This document shows positions 1 through 8,448 of a DNA stretch of 64,000 nt, piece by piece. Position numbers and translations under genes: made by a program. Under the pieces are notes generated by a model. The model ran no database searches. It saw only the letters and a list, made by a program, of their open reading frames with translations, and was not told the origin of the DNA. The stretch spans positions 1,860,001 through 1,924,000 of the forward strand of contig CAWFNY010000001.1 in assembly GCA_963817435.1 (NCBI GenBank), read 5' to 3'. Each line of letters begins with the position of its first letter. The stretch's first letter is position 1. This DNA is from JADJOM01 sp963817435 (GTDB lineage: Bacteria > Gemmatimonadota > Gemmatimonadetes > Gemmatimonadales > GWC2-71-9).

Positions 1-131
1 GTGGCGATCCACCGCTCGACCTCGGCACCGGCACGATCGGCGGCGGTGGGACTCGCCGCCGCGCTCCAGCCGGCCAGGAGCGCGGCGGCAGACAGCGGGG
101 AATGAACCGGAGGCAGCCGGCTGAGACTCAC
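1..131 (-). CDS. Partial CDS at left edge, function unknown (PEP-CTERM/EPS cluster)
   Basis: Only the first 43 codons are inside the window; the gene runs off the left edge. It begins with GTG at 131, whose GTGA overlaps the TGA stop of the FemAB-like gene, so the two are translationally coupled. The visible N-terminus starts MSLSRLPPVHSPLS and is followed by an alanine-rich stretch and an acidic/basic helix-like segment. In related PEP-CTERM exopolysaccharide clusters the genes around FemAB encode glycan-assembly enzymes, glycosyltransferases or aminotransferases. A DegT-type aminotransferase is possible, but the fragment is too short to call. The start and reading frame are well supported by the overlap; function is not assigned. 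Confidence 0.55.
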   Translation of the reverse strand, partial: MSLSRLPPVHSPLSAAALLAGWSAAASPTAADRAGAEVERWIA

Positions 132-1156
132 GGGATCGAGCGCACGATCCGGGGACCGAGCGCGGTCGCGACGCCGAGGGGGAGCCGGCGCCAGAGGCGC
201 GGGCCCCAGGAGTAGGCGGAATCGTCAGGCGACGGGGTGGCGGCCGGCTGGCCAGCAGGAGTGAGCTGATACCACCAGAGCTGCTCGTCGCGCGAGCCCC
301 ACTGGCGCTTGAACCGGTGGGTCCCCGCGCCGGGTGTGCAGCGCCCGAAGTTGAAGACCGTCAGCCCCTCATTCACCGCCCGCTCCATGAAGGCCCAGTA
401 GAGGCCCATGTTGGGGGAGAGCCGGTTGTAGGCATGCAGCGACGAGGCCCACGTCATCTCGAATTCCGAGCCCCACACGAAGCCGGCGCCGCCAGCGACG
501 GGCTGATCGCCGAGCCAGGCGCAGCCGAACCAGGCATCGGGAAAGACCTCGGCGATGGTTTCGAAGAGACGCTTCGGCTGGGTCGGGGTCCCGAGGTCTC
601 GCATGTGGCGCGAGAACACCTCGAAGAACGGCGCGACCTGGTCGGGGCCGAACCTGACGGTGATGCCTTCCTTCTGCGGACGGCGGACCTGGCTGCGGAG
701 CTTGGCGTCGAAGCTCTTCATCAGCTTCGCGGGATCGCCAGCGGGGAGATCGAGAATGACGGTGACCTTGCGGTGCGACACCGGCAGCTCCAGCGGGAGT
801 TCGTGCCGGCTTCGCAGCTCGAGAAGCTTCACCCCTTCGCTGCGTGCCAGCTCCGCAGCCGCCGCCGCGAGTGCCTGCACCGCTTCCGCGCCGCCGAGCG
901 GTCCGCCGTAGTTCAGGAACGGGACGGAGACGAGATAGTGCCCGAAGAGGACGCTGCGGACCCGGACGAGTGGCAGCACGCCGATCAGGGCGCCGGCCGG
1001 GTCCCGGGCCTCGAAGTAGAAGCACTCATGACCAAAGACGCCCTCGAAGACCCGGCGCCAGCCGTAGAGATGGAAGTGGGTCCAGCCCGGCTGGCTGCGC
1101 ACGAAGCGGTCCCACTCCTCCGGAGCACCGGCGAAGAGGCGTGTGGTCACGCTCAT
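128..1156 (-). CDS. FemAB-like protein, XrtA/PEP-CTERM system-associated type
   Basis: A 342-residue GNAT-fold acyltransferase-like protein of the FemAB/MprF type found in exosortase/PEP-CTERM exopolysaccharide loci. Visible hallmarks are the N-terminal WTHFHLYGWRRVFEG segment, a KSFDAKLRSQVRRP basic stretch (phosphate or tRNA/glycan-contact region in FemAB proteins), WASSLHAYNRLSPNMGLYW, and the C-terminal FGRCTPGAGTHRFKRQWG block typical of the pepcterm_femAB family. The substrate is unknown; peptidyl or acyl transfer to an envelope polymer is inferred. The ATG at 1156 is chosen because it forms an ATGA overlap with the stop of the upstream polysaccharide deacetylase. The open frame continues upstream to 1630, but that part is a shadow of the deacetylase gene. 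Confidence 0.85.
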   Translation of the reverse strand: MSVTTRLFAGAPEEWDRFVRSQPGWTHFHLYGWRRVFEGVFGHECFYFEARDPAGALIGVLPLVRVRSVLFGHYLVSVPFLNYGGPLGGAEAVQALAAAAAELARSEGVKLLELRSRHELPLELPVSHRKVTVILDLPAGDPAKLMKSFDAKLRSQVRRPQKEGITVRFGPDQVAPFFEVFSRHMRDLGTPTQPKRLFETIAEVFPDAWFGCAWLGDQPVAGGAGFVWGSEFEMTWASSLHAYNRLSPNMGLYWAFMERAVNEGLTVFNFGRCTPGAGTHRFKRQWGSRDEQLWWYQLTPAGQPAATPSPDDSAYSWGPRLWRRLPLGVATALGPRIVRSIP

Positions 1157-2067
1157 CGAGCCACCCCAGTTGAGGGGGCGGCCCGGCCCTCGAGCGTTTC
1201 CGCGAACCGCCGGGCCACGCTGGTGAACGGGAACTCGTGGAGCAGTTGATCCATCCTTGACCAGACCAGGTCCAGATTGTGGTAGTGCCGAAACGCGGTG
1301 AGGCGGCCGCAGGGGAGTCTGGGCTGCTCGTCGTCGTACTCCCAGGGGTGGACATAGAACATCGCGGAGATCCCGCGCTCGCCCCACTGGCGGAACGCCC
1401 GGCGAAACAGGGCGAAGGGGAACTGCCGCAGATAGCCGCCGCCGGCGGCGGGAAGCCGGAGACCGAGCAGGCGTGTGGTCGTGAGCGGTAGTTCGAGCAG
1501 CGAGCCGGCGGCGCGCTCGATCAGGAATGGCGTCTCCGGCGAGAGCGGGTAGCCGTAGTCGGGGCGACGGACCGGGAAGAGGCTCGAGTCGTAGCGGTAG
1601 CCCTCCTGGAGCAGCAGATCGAACGCCCACTCGCCGCCCGGTGTGATCGAGAAGCTGGGAGCGCGAAAGCCGATACAGGGGTGCCCGCTGAGGTCCTCGA
1701 GGCGTGCCTTGGAGTCGCGGATCTCGGCGCGGAACTCATCCTGGGTGAGCGTGGTCAGCCGCCGGTGCCAGTAGCCGTGTGAGGCCACCTCGTGGCCGGC
1801 GGCGGCGATCCGGCGGACGATCCCGGGGTGTTTCTCCGCGACCCAGCCGAGGGTGAAGAAAGTGCCTTTGGCGCCGTGGCGGTCCAGCAGGTCGAGGAGG
1901 CGGTCGGTGTTGGCTTCCACCCGGGATGGATAGCTGTCCCACGCTTTGCGGTTGACGATTCCCTCGAAGGCCACCACCTGGAAATAATCCTCCACATCCA
2001 CGGTGAAGAGGTGGGAGGGCTCCGGGGTGGACGGCAGCGGGGTGAATCGCATAGAGGCGTCTGGCAC
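1153..2067 (-). CDS. Polysaccharide deacetylase, DUF3473/PEP-CTERM type
   Basis: About 304 residues. NodB-fold carbohydrate esterase 4 family protein expected to de-N-acetylate an exopolysaccharide. Visible motifs are TVDVEDYFQV (catalytic Asp and neighbouring acid), HEVASHGYWHR (metal-binding HxxxH), GFRAPSFSIT, and the long C-terminal extension with MFYVHPWEYD and a LVWSRMDQLL tail that characterises the DUF3473/pepcterm deacetylases rather than chitin deacetylases. No signal peptide is visible, consistent with a cytoplasmic or membrane-periphery role in the biosynthesis cluster. The start is GTG at 2067; an ATG five codons downstream at 2052 is equally possible, and neither has a clear Shine-Dalgarno. 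It overlaps the next gene by ATGA. Confidence 0.85.
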   Translation of the reverse strand: MPDASMRFTPLPSTPEPSHLFTVDVEDYFQVVAFEGIVNRKAWDSYPSRVEANTDRLLDLLDRHGAKGTFFTLGWVAEKHPGIVRRIAAAGHEVASHGYWHRRLTTLTQDEFRAEIRDSKARLEDLSGHPCIGFRAPSFSITPGGEWAFDLLLQEGYRYDSSLFPVRRPDYGYPLSPETPFLIERAAGSLLELPLTTTRLLGLRLPAAGGGYLRQFPFALFRRAFRQWGERGISAMFYVHPWEYDDEQPRLPCGRLTAFRHYHNLDLVWSRMDQLLHEFPFTSVARRFAETLEGRAAPSTGVAR

Positions 2068-2116
2068 GGTCGAAAGTTACATGAGGACGAGTCCCCAGGC
2101 GCAAGCTTCAGGCCCA

Positions 2117-2153
2117 TAAAAGCAGCGGCCCCGGGGTGACGAACCCCGGGGCC
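2117..2153 (-). terminator. Intrinsic terminator after the PEP-CTERM protein gene
   Basis: A perfect 10-bp GC stem (2127-2136 with 2144-2153) encloses a 7-nt loop. On the minus strand it is followed by GCTGC and a run of four T at 2120-2117. It lies 37 nt past the stop of the PEP-CTERM gene and before the deacetylase start, so it would separate the two transcripts. Confidence 0.7.
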
Positions 2154-2189
2154 AGTTCACCAACTTGACTGCGGTGCTGCTTCAGAACC

Positions 2190-2948
2190 TCAGGCGACGT
2201 TCTGCTTGTTCTTGCGGCGACGGAAGACGCCCATGCCACCGATGCCGGCCAGACCAGTCGCGAGGAGCGTCATGCTGACGGGCTCCGGGGTGACGGTCGT
2301 GCAGTTGGACGCCACGTTGGTGCCCGGAATGGTGCCAGACCAGCACTCAGTCGCATTGGGGCCGCCGGGAGGACCATTCAGGCCGCGGAGGACGATGTCC
2401 GAGGTATTCGGATCCCAGTTGCCGGAGATCTTGAAGCTGAACGTGACCCAGTCCGCGTTGTTGTTGCTCAGCGGGGTGCAGGGATTGACGAACAGGCTCT
2501 TGCCGGTCGGGAGCTGGCCCGGGGCGGCACATCCGCTCGCGATGCCGTTGGTCAGATTCTGGGTCCCGGTCGTCTGAGTGCGGAAGTCCACGCCGAAGGC
2601 GACGGTCGCGTTGTTCGCCAGGCGCCACGCGGTACCGGCGCCGCCGGGGCCCGTCGTGCTCAGCGTGCCAAGCACGGCGCTGACACCACCGGTGTTGTAG
2701 AAGCCGATGCCGTTGAAGATCGTGCCGGCATAGGTGCTGGTGCCGTAGGTGGCGGCGCTGTTGCCCGAGAGATTCCACAGGCGAACAGTGACGTCGCTAC
2801 CGACGACGTTGATGCTTACGGCGGCGCAGGTGGCGAATGTCACGCCCCCGCACAGCTTGTAAGACCGGAACCCGTCGGCATGAGCCGCCGAGGGCAGGCC
2901 CGCCGCGAGCGCCCCGAACAGGGCAACGAACCTGAGAGACTTGTGCAT
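2190..2948 (-). CDS. PEP-CTERM sorting-domain protein (exosortase substrate)
   Basis: A 252-residue secreted protein. Residues 1-24 form a signal peptide (KSLRF, hydrophobic ALFGALAAG, AHA cleavage region). The C-terminus has the full sorting signal: PEP at 221-223, a hydrophobic helix (TLLATGLAGIGGMGVF) and the RRRK basic tail, so an exosortase is expected to cleave at PEP. The middle is Ser/Thr/Gly/Asn-rich, beta-type and likely glycosylated, with three or more cysteine pairs (C33/C41, C140/C157, C202/C216 by position). Its biological role is unknown; such proteins are usually part of the extracellular polymer matrix. GAGG lies just upstream of ATG 2948. No exosortase gene is in the window; it probably lies beyond the left edge. 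Confidence 0.88.
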   Translation of the reverse strand: MHKSLRFVALFGALAAGLPSAAHADGFRSYKLCGGVTFATCAAVSINVVGSDVTVRLWNLSGNSAATYGTSTYAGTIFNGIGFYNTGGVSAVLGTLSTTGPGGAGTAWRLANNATVAFGVDFRTQTTGTQNLTNGIASGCAAPGQLPTGKSLFVNPCTPLSNNNADWVTFSFKISGNWDPNTSDIVLRGLNGPPGGPNATECWSGTIPGTNVASNCTTVTPEPVSMTLLATGLAGIGGMGVFRRRKNKQNVA

Positions 2949-2985
2949 GGTTCCTCAATTCTTCGTCAGTTGGTGAACTATGGCG

Positions 2986-3486
2986 TCACGCCTTCCGGGC
3001 GTGTTTCCATCCAAGAAATGCGATCCAGAGATAGCAGAGGGGATAGAGCACACCCTCGACACTGGTCTTCAGAATCGCCTTGTTCAATCCCGTCTTGATC
3101 AACGGGTCCATCTGTGTAGCCAGTGCGGTGGGCACCGTGGTCAGGTACAGAACCAGAGCACCGAGGAGCAGCACACCCACCAGCCCGAGCACCATCGACA
3201 GAATTCGCAGCCGGAGGAGATTGCCGCGAGCCACCGCGGCGCCGAAGCTCAGTCCCAGACCCATCGTCAGGAGGGGCAGACCACCAAGCACGGCGGTCAC
3301 GGTTCCGAACTCCCACTCGGCATCCCCGAACTTCAGGGGGTACCAGGCCAGGGCCAGATCCGCCCCGGCTACCACCGCGAAGACCAACCCGATTCCGCCC
3401 AGCAGATACCACCCAGTATCAGGTGATGGGTCCAGCGCCGAGCGGTTCTTGGTGTCCGTTTTGACCAGAATCCGGGAGGCCGTCAT
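2986..3486 (-). CDS. Four-helix integral membrane protein, family A copy 1
   Basis: A 166-residue protein with four predicted membrane segments (about 27-50, 62-85, 95-118, 138-160). Between helices 1 and 2 it carries YPLKFGDAEWEFGT, nearly identical to the same region of the neighbouring protein at 3672-4151, so the two are paralogues from a tandem duplication. I do not recognise a characterised family. The start is well supported: GAGGAGGT lies 4-5 nt before ATG 3486, one of the strongest Shine-Dalgarno sequences in the window. Highly expressed translation is therefore plausible. Possible roles (small-molecule channel, envelope scaffold) cannot be separated from sequence alone. Confidence 0.75.
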   Translation of the reverse strand: MTASRILVKTDTKNRSALDPSPDTGWYLLGGIGLVFAVVAGADLALAWYPLKFGDAEWEFGTVTAVLGGLPLLTMGLGLSFGAAVARGNLLRLRILSMVLGLVGVLLLGALVLYLTTVPTALATQMDPLIKTGLNKAILKTSVEGVLYPLCYLWIAFLGWKHARKA

Positions 3487-3671
3487 GCTGACCTCCTCAG
3501 AAGCCTGAGTGTCCGGAGGGGTGCTAGTGCATGGTCCGGGCCAGAATAGTCAAGTATCATTTCGGCATCCATATCTATGTTGCACAACAACTTACGCATC
3601 AACGATTCGCGGGGCATTGTGACCGGAGTCACCCTCTGTTGTCGTGTCGCCACAACAAGTTGACCACAAAT

Positions 3672-4151
3672 TCAGGTTCCTGGGCGACGGCGGAAACTCG
3701 CCCTCCACCCCGCCCCGGCGAGCCAGAGCAGCGCGAACGGATAGATCAGGGCCTGCACCGCCGTCTTGGCGCCGGCCTTTTTCAGGGGGGTCAGGGCGGC
3801 GGGGTTCGCCACGTACTTGAACGCCAGCGGAAGTACCGTCGCATACAGCGCCATGGCGAGCCACATGAAGACAGCGAGCAGCACACAGAACGTGGCCAGC
3901 GTACGGGCTTGCCAGCGGCGTCCCTGGGCGATTGAGGTCGCCAGCAGAAAGGAGATCCCGAGGCCGAGGAGCGGGAAGGTATCGAAGAAGTGACTCGTGG
4001 TGCCGAGCTCCCACTCCGAATCGCCGAGCTGCAGGGGAAGCCAGGAGATCGCGGCATCCAGGAGGCCGAGCACCATAAAGACCAGGCCGATCCCCATGAT
4101 GACCCGCCAGATGAGCTGATCTCGCGACAACCGGGTGTCAGTCTCGGACAA
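3672..4151 (-). CDS. Four-helix integral membrane protein, family A copy 2
   Basis: A 159-residue paralogue of 2986-3486. Both share helix 1 (GIGLVFxVxG.D), the loop WLPLQLGDSEWELGT, helices 2 and 3, a short Lys-rich TPLKKAGAKTAVQALIYP segment before helix 4, and a basic C-terminus. The gene order and 185-nt spacer suggest separate expression from copy 1. The start is TTG at 4151 with no Shine-Dalgarno, so an internal start is possible. No function is assigned. The conserved soluble loop GD(S/A)EWE(L/F)GT would be the place to look for an active or binding site. Confidence 0.7.
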   Translation of the reverse strand: MSETDTRLSRDQLIWRVIMGIGLVFMVLGLLDAAISWLPLQLGDSEWELGTTSHFFDTFPLLGLGISFLLATSIAQGRRWQARTLATFCVLLAVFMWLAMALYATVLPLAFKYVANPAALTPLKKAGAKTAVQALIYPFALLWLAGAGWRASFRRRPGT

Positions 4152-4250
4152 GTAGGGGCTCGCGGTCAGAGTCCGGGCGCGGCGAAGTGCCGCCCCGGTT
4201 CGAAGGCTGGGAACGTAACCCCGTGCCCTTGGGTGGCAAGCAGACCCGAA

Positions 4251-5249
4251 TCAGAAGACCGTCGCATCCTGCTTCTGCCGGGGACGCAGCTCCCAGTGCC
4301 CCCCACCGGTCGGCACCAGGACGCCCGTGGCGCGGACGGAATCCCCGGGGATGAACTGGGCGGTATTCACCTGGAGCAGCGAGTCGAACAGCACCTCGAG
4401 GGGGCCGCTGCCGTCATCGACGGTCACCCGGAAATCGGCGCCGACCGTCAGCGTGTCGATGATGGCGGTGCCGCCGACGAAGGCGAGGTCGGCGTCCTTG
4501 CTCCCGCCGAGTGCATTGTCGGCGAGCGATGTGGTCAGGGTATCGTAGCCTGGGAACGCGGCCGAGGGCTGGACCAGCGCCATGCGCGCCGCATCGAGCA
4601 CCGGCTGCCCCGTGCGCTGGCCGACGGTACCGAGCACCCGCACCGAGTCGCCCGGATTGGTGAACCCGCCGACCAGGACGGTGGCGGCCGTGAGGCGGAT
4701 CGCACCGCTGGAATCGCGCACGTAGGCGGTCGTGTCGCTGAAGGTCTGGCGTCCGGCGAGCACTTCGCCGCGGATCACGACCCGCCGCCCCGGCGTGCTG
4801 GCCCGGGCCGCCCCGATGCTGACCACCGGATAGCCGAGCCGGCCGACGATGAGCGCGGTGGGGCCATTGGCGGCGACGGTCACCGTCGCCGGATTGAGGC
4901 TGATGACCATCGAGTCGCCCAGTGCCGCCACGGAATCCACGGCGATGGTGTAGGGACCGACGGGGGGCGAGGTGAAGGCCACCGCCCCGGCGACATCGGT
5001 GATCGCGGAGTCGACGGTGTCCCGGGTGCCGGCGACGAGGAGATAGATCTTGATCCCCGCGAAGGCGGTGTCGCCGGCGCTGGGGCCGTTGTCGAAGTTC
5101 CGGTCGTAGAAGACCTGGGCGACCACATTCGGCCCGGCGGGCAGCTTGATGCCGAGGCCATCGCCGGCGTTGCCGCAGGCGACGGCCAGCGCGGCCAGAG
5201 CGCCGGGCAATGCCGCGCGAAGAACGATCGTGGAGGAAGCGCGCATCAT
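4251..5249 (-). CDS. Secreted lipoprotein with SdrD-B-like and OB-type beta domains
   Basis: About 332 residues. The N-terminus is a lipoprotein signal (RAALPGALAALAVAC, lipobox before Cys). It is followed by a beta-sandwich resembling SdrD/Cna-B repeats (VFYDRNFDNGPSAGDTAFAGIKIYL, then a TDVAGAVAFTSPPVGPYTIAVD segment). After this come two similar stretches ending GDSVRVLGTVG and GDSVRATGVLV, each with a VRDSSG/VDDGSG turn, which look like a duplicated OB-type fold. GAGG sits 4 nt before the ATG at 5249; the second ATG at 5246 could also be used. The gene starts 8 nt after the stop of the TonB-dependent receptor and is almost certainly its operon partner, perhaps as a surface substrate-binding lipoprotein. 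The ligand is unknown. Confidence 0.75.
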   Translation of the reverse strand: MMRASSTIVLRAALPGALAALAVACGNAGDGLGIKLPAGPNVVAQVFYDRNFDNGPSAGDTAFAGIKIYLLVAGTRDTVDSAITDVAGAVAFTSPPVGPYTIAVDSVAALGDSMVISLNPATVTVAANGPTALIVGRLGYPVVSIGAARASTPGRRVVIRGEVLAGRQTFSDTTAYVRDSSGAIRLTAATVLVGGFTNPGDSVRVLGTVGQRTGQPVLDAARMALVQPSAAFPGYDTLTTSLADNALGGSKDADLAFVGGTAIIDTLTVGADFRVTVDDGSGPLEVLFDSLLQVNTAQFIPGDSVRATGVLVPTGGGHWELRPRQKQDATVF

Positions 5250-5257
5250 GACCTCGA

Positions 5258-8200
5258 TCAGTACGCGACCCGAAGCCCGAGCCGGACCATCCGGGGATCG
5301 GTGCGGCGGCTCAGAAGTTTGCCGAATCGCGGATTGGCGAGCAGCGGCAGCGTGACATTCCCCAGGGCGTCGGTGGTGACGGTGCCGGCCGGATCGACGA
5401 GCAGGAGAGCACGATCCACCAGGCCCGTCGGAGTGGACACCACGTTGAACACGTCCACCAGCACCATCACCCGTCCGCCGAGCGAGCGCACCGGCAGGCC
5501 GACGGAAGCCGAGACATCGAGGGCGTGATTGGCCGCCTCGCGGCAGGAGTTGCGCTCGGCGAACTTGCCGACCTGACTCCTCAGGCAGTCGTTCTGGCCG
5601 ATCACCTGGGAGAGGCCCGGCACGGCGGTGTCGAGGAAGGCGGGGTCGTTGCGGCCCGAGCCGTCGCCGTTGGCGTCGACGCCCGGACGGAAGCCGGGAG
5701 TGAACGGCAGCCCGGAGCGGTAGCGGTAGCGCGCGCCGATCACGAACGGCACATGCCCCGCCGTGGTCCAGCTGGCGAGCACGACCGCGCGGTGCGGGAT
5801 GTCGAAGTCGGAGGTTCCCTCGGCCCACTCCTTCCCGGGCTTGTCCAGCGGGAAAGGGGACAGTTGGTCGGTCGGATCGCCGGTCCAGCTCTGCAGCCAG
5901 TTGTCGCGGGTCCTGGACCACATGTAGGACGCCTCGAAGGAGAGCCCGGTCGCGGCTTCACGCGAGATGTCGATCGAGGCCTCGTAGTGATTGGAGAACC
6001 CGGTCGAGGCCAGTGCCGAAACCACGTCGAAGCCCGAGAACCGCCGGTTCGAGCCCGGCGCCGCGACGACCAGCCCGCCCTCCTGCAGCAGCGTACCGAA
6101 GACCTGACGGCCCTCCTGCGTGGTGCCGGTCGGGGCCGGCAGCAGGTTGAGGTCGCTTCGGCGCAGCAGAAAGTCGGTGTGGTGGTAGCCGGCGGACAGG
6201 TCGACCCTGGTGAGGGCCCCGGAGCCGCCGCCGAGGGTGCGGCTGAGCGCCAGGTCGAACTTGGTCGTGCGGGGGTTCCGGTACTTGCCGGCGGGGCTGA
6301 ACAGCGTGACCACCTGGCCCGTGGAGGGCGCGACGGTATTGTCAGGCAGCGCGGGCCACGCTCCGAGCCCGCCGACGGCCCGGCGCGCGACCAGCGGCCC
6401 ATCCGCGACGATTGCCTCGGCGAAGGTGGCAGGATTGAGCTGCCCGAATTGGCGCGAGGCGCCGACGGACGCACTCCATTCCTGATTGGCGCCGCCCTCC
6501 CAGACCAGTCCGAGCCGGGGAGCGACGTTCCTGTTGTCCTTCGGGATGGTGTTGTTCGGGATGCCGAAGGTCGCGCCGAAGAGCGGATCGGCGGCGATGG
6601 GGTTGTTCTTGGGCTTGGGGAAGACCTGGCGGTCGAACCGGACGGCAGTGAGGGCGGTCAGTCCGGGGGAGAGCTTCCAGAGCACCTGGCCGAAGAGCGC
6701 GGCGTCACCCAGGGAATAATGGGCGTGCGTCGACGGCGCGTCCGCCACATAGAAAGCGCCGCGGCCGTTGCTGAAGGCATCGAGGTCGCCGAAACTGAAC
6801 ACGCCATTCGAGCCGAACACGTAGTCCTGGTCCCAGCGGCCCCGCGAGTACTGCACGCCCACCTTGAGGCGGTGCTGCTGCGACGACCCCATGTCGTACT
6901 GGAACGTCTCGGCGAGATCGACGGAGAGCCGGTCGAAGTCGCCGGGCAACGCCGGCGAGGAACCGATCCCGATGCCGTCTCCCACCAGGTAGCTGGCGGG
7001 GATGGCCGCCTGCTGCCACTCGCGCCGCGATGAGCGGATCCCGATGCGGAGTTCGTTGGCGGAGTTGTCCCACCCCGAGGCCAGCGCCACCCCGCCGGAG
7101 AAATCGCGCTCATCGAGCCGGGTGCCACCGCCGGTCAGCACGTCGAGGCCCAGCGCGGGGCTCCATTCCCGGTGGGTGGAGAAGTCGCCGCGCGCCACGA
7201 GCGCGTGGCGGGAGGACAGCCGCCAGTCGATCCGGAATCCCCCGGCCCCGCCGCGATAGCTGCGGAGGGGCGAGCGGGTGAAGTTCCGCACGTCGCGGCC
7301 GAAGCTGTCCTGGGCGATGGTTTCCAGGGTCTGCACCAGCGGCGCGCTGGCGCCGGCGAAGCTGCCGCTGTCGCGCTCCCAGGGCCGGGCGGTGGGAATC
7401 TCCGATTCCTCGTAGCTGAAGCCGGCGAAGTAGTTCGCCTTGCCAGGCACCAGCTCGCCGGAGACCGTCGCGCCGGCCTGGAAGGAGGTCAGCGACGAGT
7501 CCCCGGCGTTCTCCACCCTGGGGATGCCCAGCTTGCCGCTCCAGAAGGCGAAGGGCTCGAAGCGGAAGCGACTCACGCCGCGGCGGGAGACGGCGGTGAG
7601 CATGCCACCGTTGCCGCCGACCAGTTCGGCGTCCGTCCCATGGCTGATCACCCGGACCTGGCGGAAGAGAAAGCTCGGATAGACTGGCGCTCCGACGGGA
7701 TCGGCCTCGAATGCGGGGTGCCTCATCCAGATGCCGGGCAACCCATCGACCAGCATCCTGGATTGCGACTGGGGCAGGCCCCCGAAGCTCTGGGCGAACC
7801 CGAACCGCTGGTCGCGCGGCGCGGCGGCAAAGGCGCTGTTCCTGCCGTCGGCGCTGATCTCGGGACGGGGAGAGAACCAGCTGCTCCACGGCAGCTCGGC
7901 GACGTCGGCGACGGTCGGCGCGGAGGTCACGAAGCGCTGATCGGCGACGGCGACTTCCTCGACCTTTTCGATCGGCGGGGGACGCCTGGTGACCCGGATC
8001 CAGAGCCGGGTGGTGGCGTCGGCAACGATGTCGATGCCCCGCTGGCGGGTCGGCTGGTAGCCGTTCTTCTCGACCAGAATGGAGTAGTGCCCAGGCGAGA
8101 GCAGCGGGACGGCGAAGCGACCGCGAGTGTCCGACCTGATCTGCCGGATGACCACCCCGGTCTCGTCCTCGAGGGTCAGGTTGGCGCCGGGCACCGGCGA

Positions 8201-8350
8201 GGCGGCGGTTCCGAGAATGAGCTCCCCGCGAAGGCTGCCTTCGGTCAGACTCTGGGCCGCCGCCCGCATCGGGAGCAGTGCGGCGGCCAGCACGACAGCC
8301 GCGGCCGCCAGCGTATGCCGGCGGAACCACCGGAGACTGGGAGCGGCCAT
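5258..8350 (-). CDS. TonB-dependent receptor with N-terminal carboxypeptidase-regulatory-like domain (Oar-like)
   Basis: About 1030 residues. A signal peptide (WFRRHTLAAAAVVLAAALL...RAAAQ) is followed by a CarboxypepD_reg-type beta-sandwich (GSLRGELILGTAASPVPGAN to PLLSPGHYSILVEKNGYQP). Then comes a plug-like region (MLVDGLPGIWM, HGTDAELVGGNGGMLTAVSR) and a long porin-like beta-barrel ending in aromatic Tyr, as in outer-membrane proteins. The plug is shorter and more divergent than in classical siderophore receptors, which fits the Oar-like receptors of Acidobacteria and Gemmatimonadota. The ATG at 8350 is chosen because the signal peptide starts there; the open frame extends 35 codons upstream without signal features. 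Large-molecule (peptide or glycan) uptake is inferred only from family. Confidence 0.82.
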   Translation of the reverse strand: MAAPSLRWFRRHTLAAAAVVLAAALLPMRAAAQSLTEGSLRGELILGTAASPVPGANLTLEDETGVVIRQIRSDTRGRFAVPLLSPGHYSILVEKNGYQPTRQRGIDIVADATTRLWIRVTRRPPPIEKVEEVAVADQRFVTSAPTVADVAELPWSSWFSPRPEISADGRNSAFAAAPRDQRFGFAQSFGGLPQSQSRMLVDGLPGIWMRHPAFEADPVGAPVYPSFLFRQVRVISHGTDAELVGGNGGMLTAVSRRGVSRFRFEPFAFWSGKLGIPRVENAGDSSLTSFQAGATVSGELVPGKANYFAGFSYEESEIPTARPWERDSGSFAGASAPLVQTLETIAQDSFGRDVRNFTRSPLRSYRGGAGGFRIDWRLSSRHALVARGDFSTHREWSPALGLDVLTGGGTRLDERDFSGGVALASGWDNSANELRIGIRSSRREWQQAAIPASYLVGDGIGIGSSPALPGDFDRLSVDLAETFQYDMGSSQQHRLKVGVQYSRGRWDQDYVFGSNGVFSFGDLDAFSNGRGAFYVADAPSTHAHYSLGDAALFGQVLWKLSPGLTALTAVRFDRQVFPKPKNNPIAADPLFGATFGIPNNTIPKDNRNVAPRLGLVWEGGANQEWSASVGASRQFGQLNPATFAEAIVADGPLVARRAVGGLGAWPALPDNTVAPSTGQVVTLFSPAGKYRNPRTTKFDLALSRTLGGGSGALTRVDLSAGYHHTDFLLRRSDLNLLPAPTGTTQEGRQVFGTLLQEGGLVVAAPGSNRRFSGFDVVSALASTGFSNHYEASIDISREAATGLSFEASYMWSRTRDNWLQSWTGDPTDQLSPFPLDKPGKEWAEGTSDFDIPHRAVVLASWTTAGHVPFVIGARYRYRSGLPFTPGFRPGVDANGDGSGRNDPAFLDTAVPGLSQVIGQNDCLRSQVGKFAERNSCREAANHALDVSASVGLPVRSLGGRVMVLVDVFNVVSTPTGLVDRALLLVDPAGTVTTDALGNVTLPLLANPRFGKLLSRRTDPRMVRLGLRVAY

Positions 8351-8448
8351 GGAGGGTCCGGGGGAGAGGTGAAGGAACGACACTATTGGCAGGGTGGATA
8401 GTGCAGTTATGATGCCACCCGCGCAAGCGGCCTGACGAGCGGAGAAAT

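Noticed and set aside
1157..1630. N-terminal extension of the FemAB-like gene
   Set aside because: It lies inside the polysaccharide deacetylase gene on the same strand in another frame, is Arg/Pro-rich with no domain, and the ATGA overlap at 1153-1156 gives a natural start.
5250..5921. Upstream extension of the lipoprotein frame
   Set aside because: It is a shadow of the TonB receptor 3' end; the Shine-Dalgarno and lipoprotein signal start at 5249.
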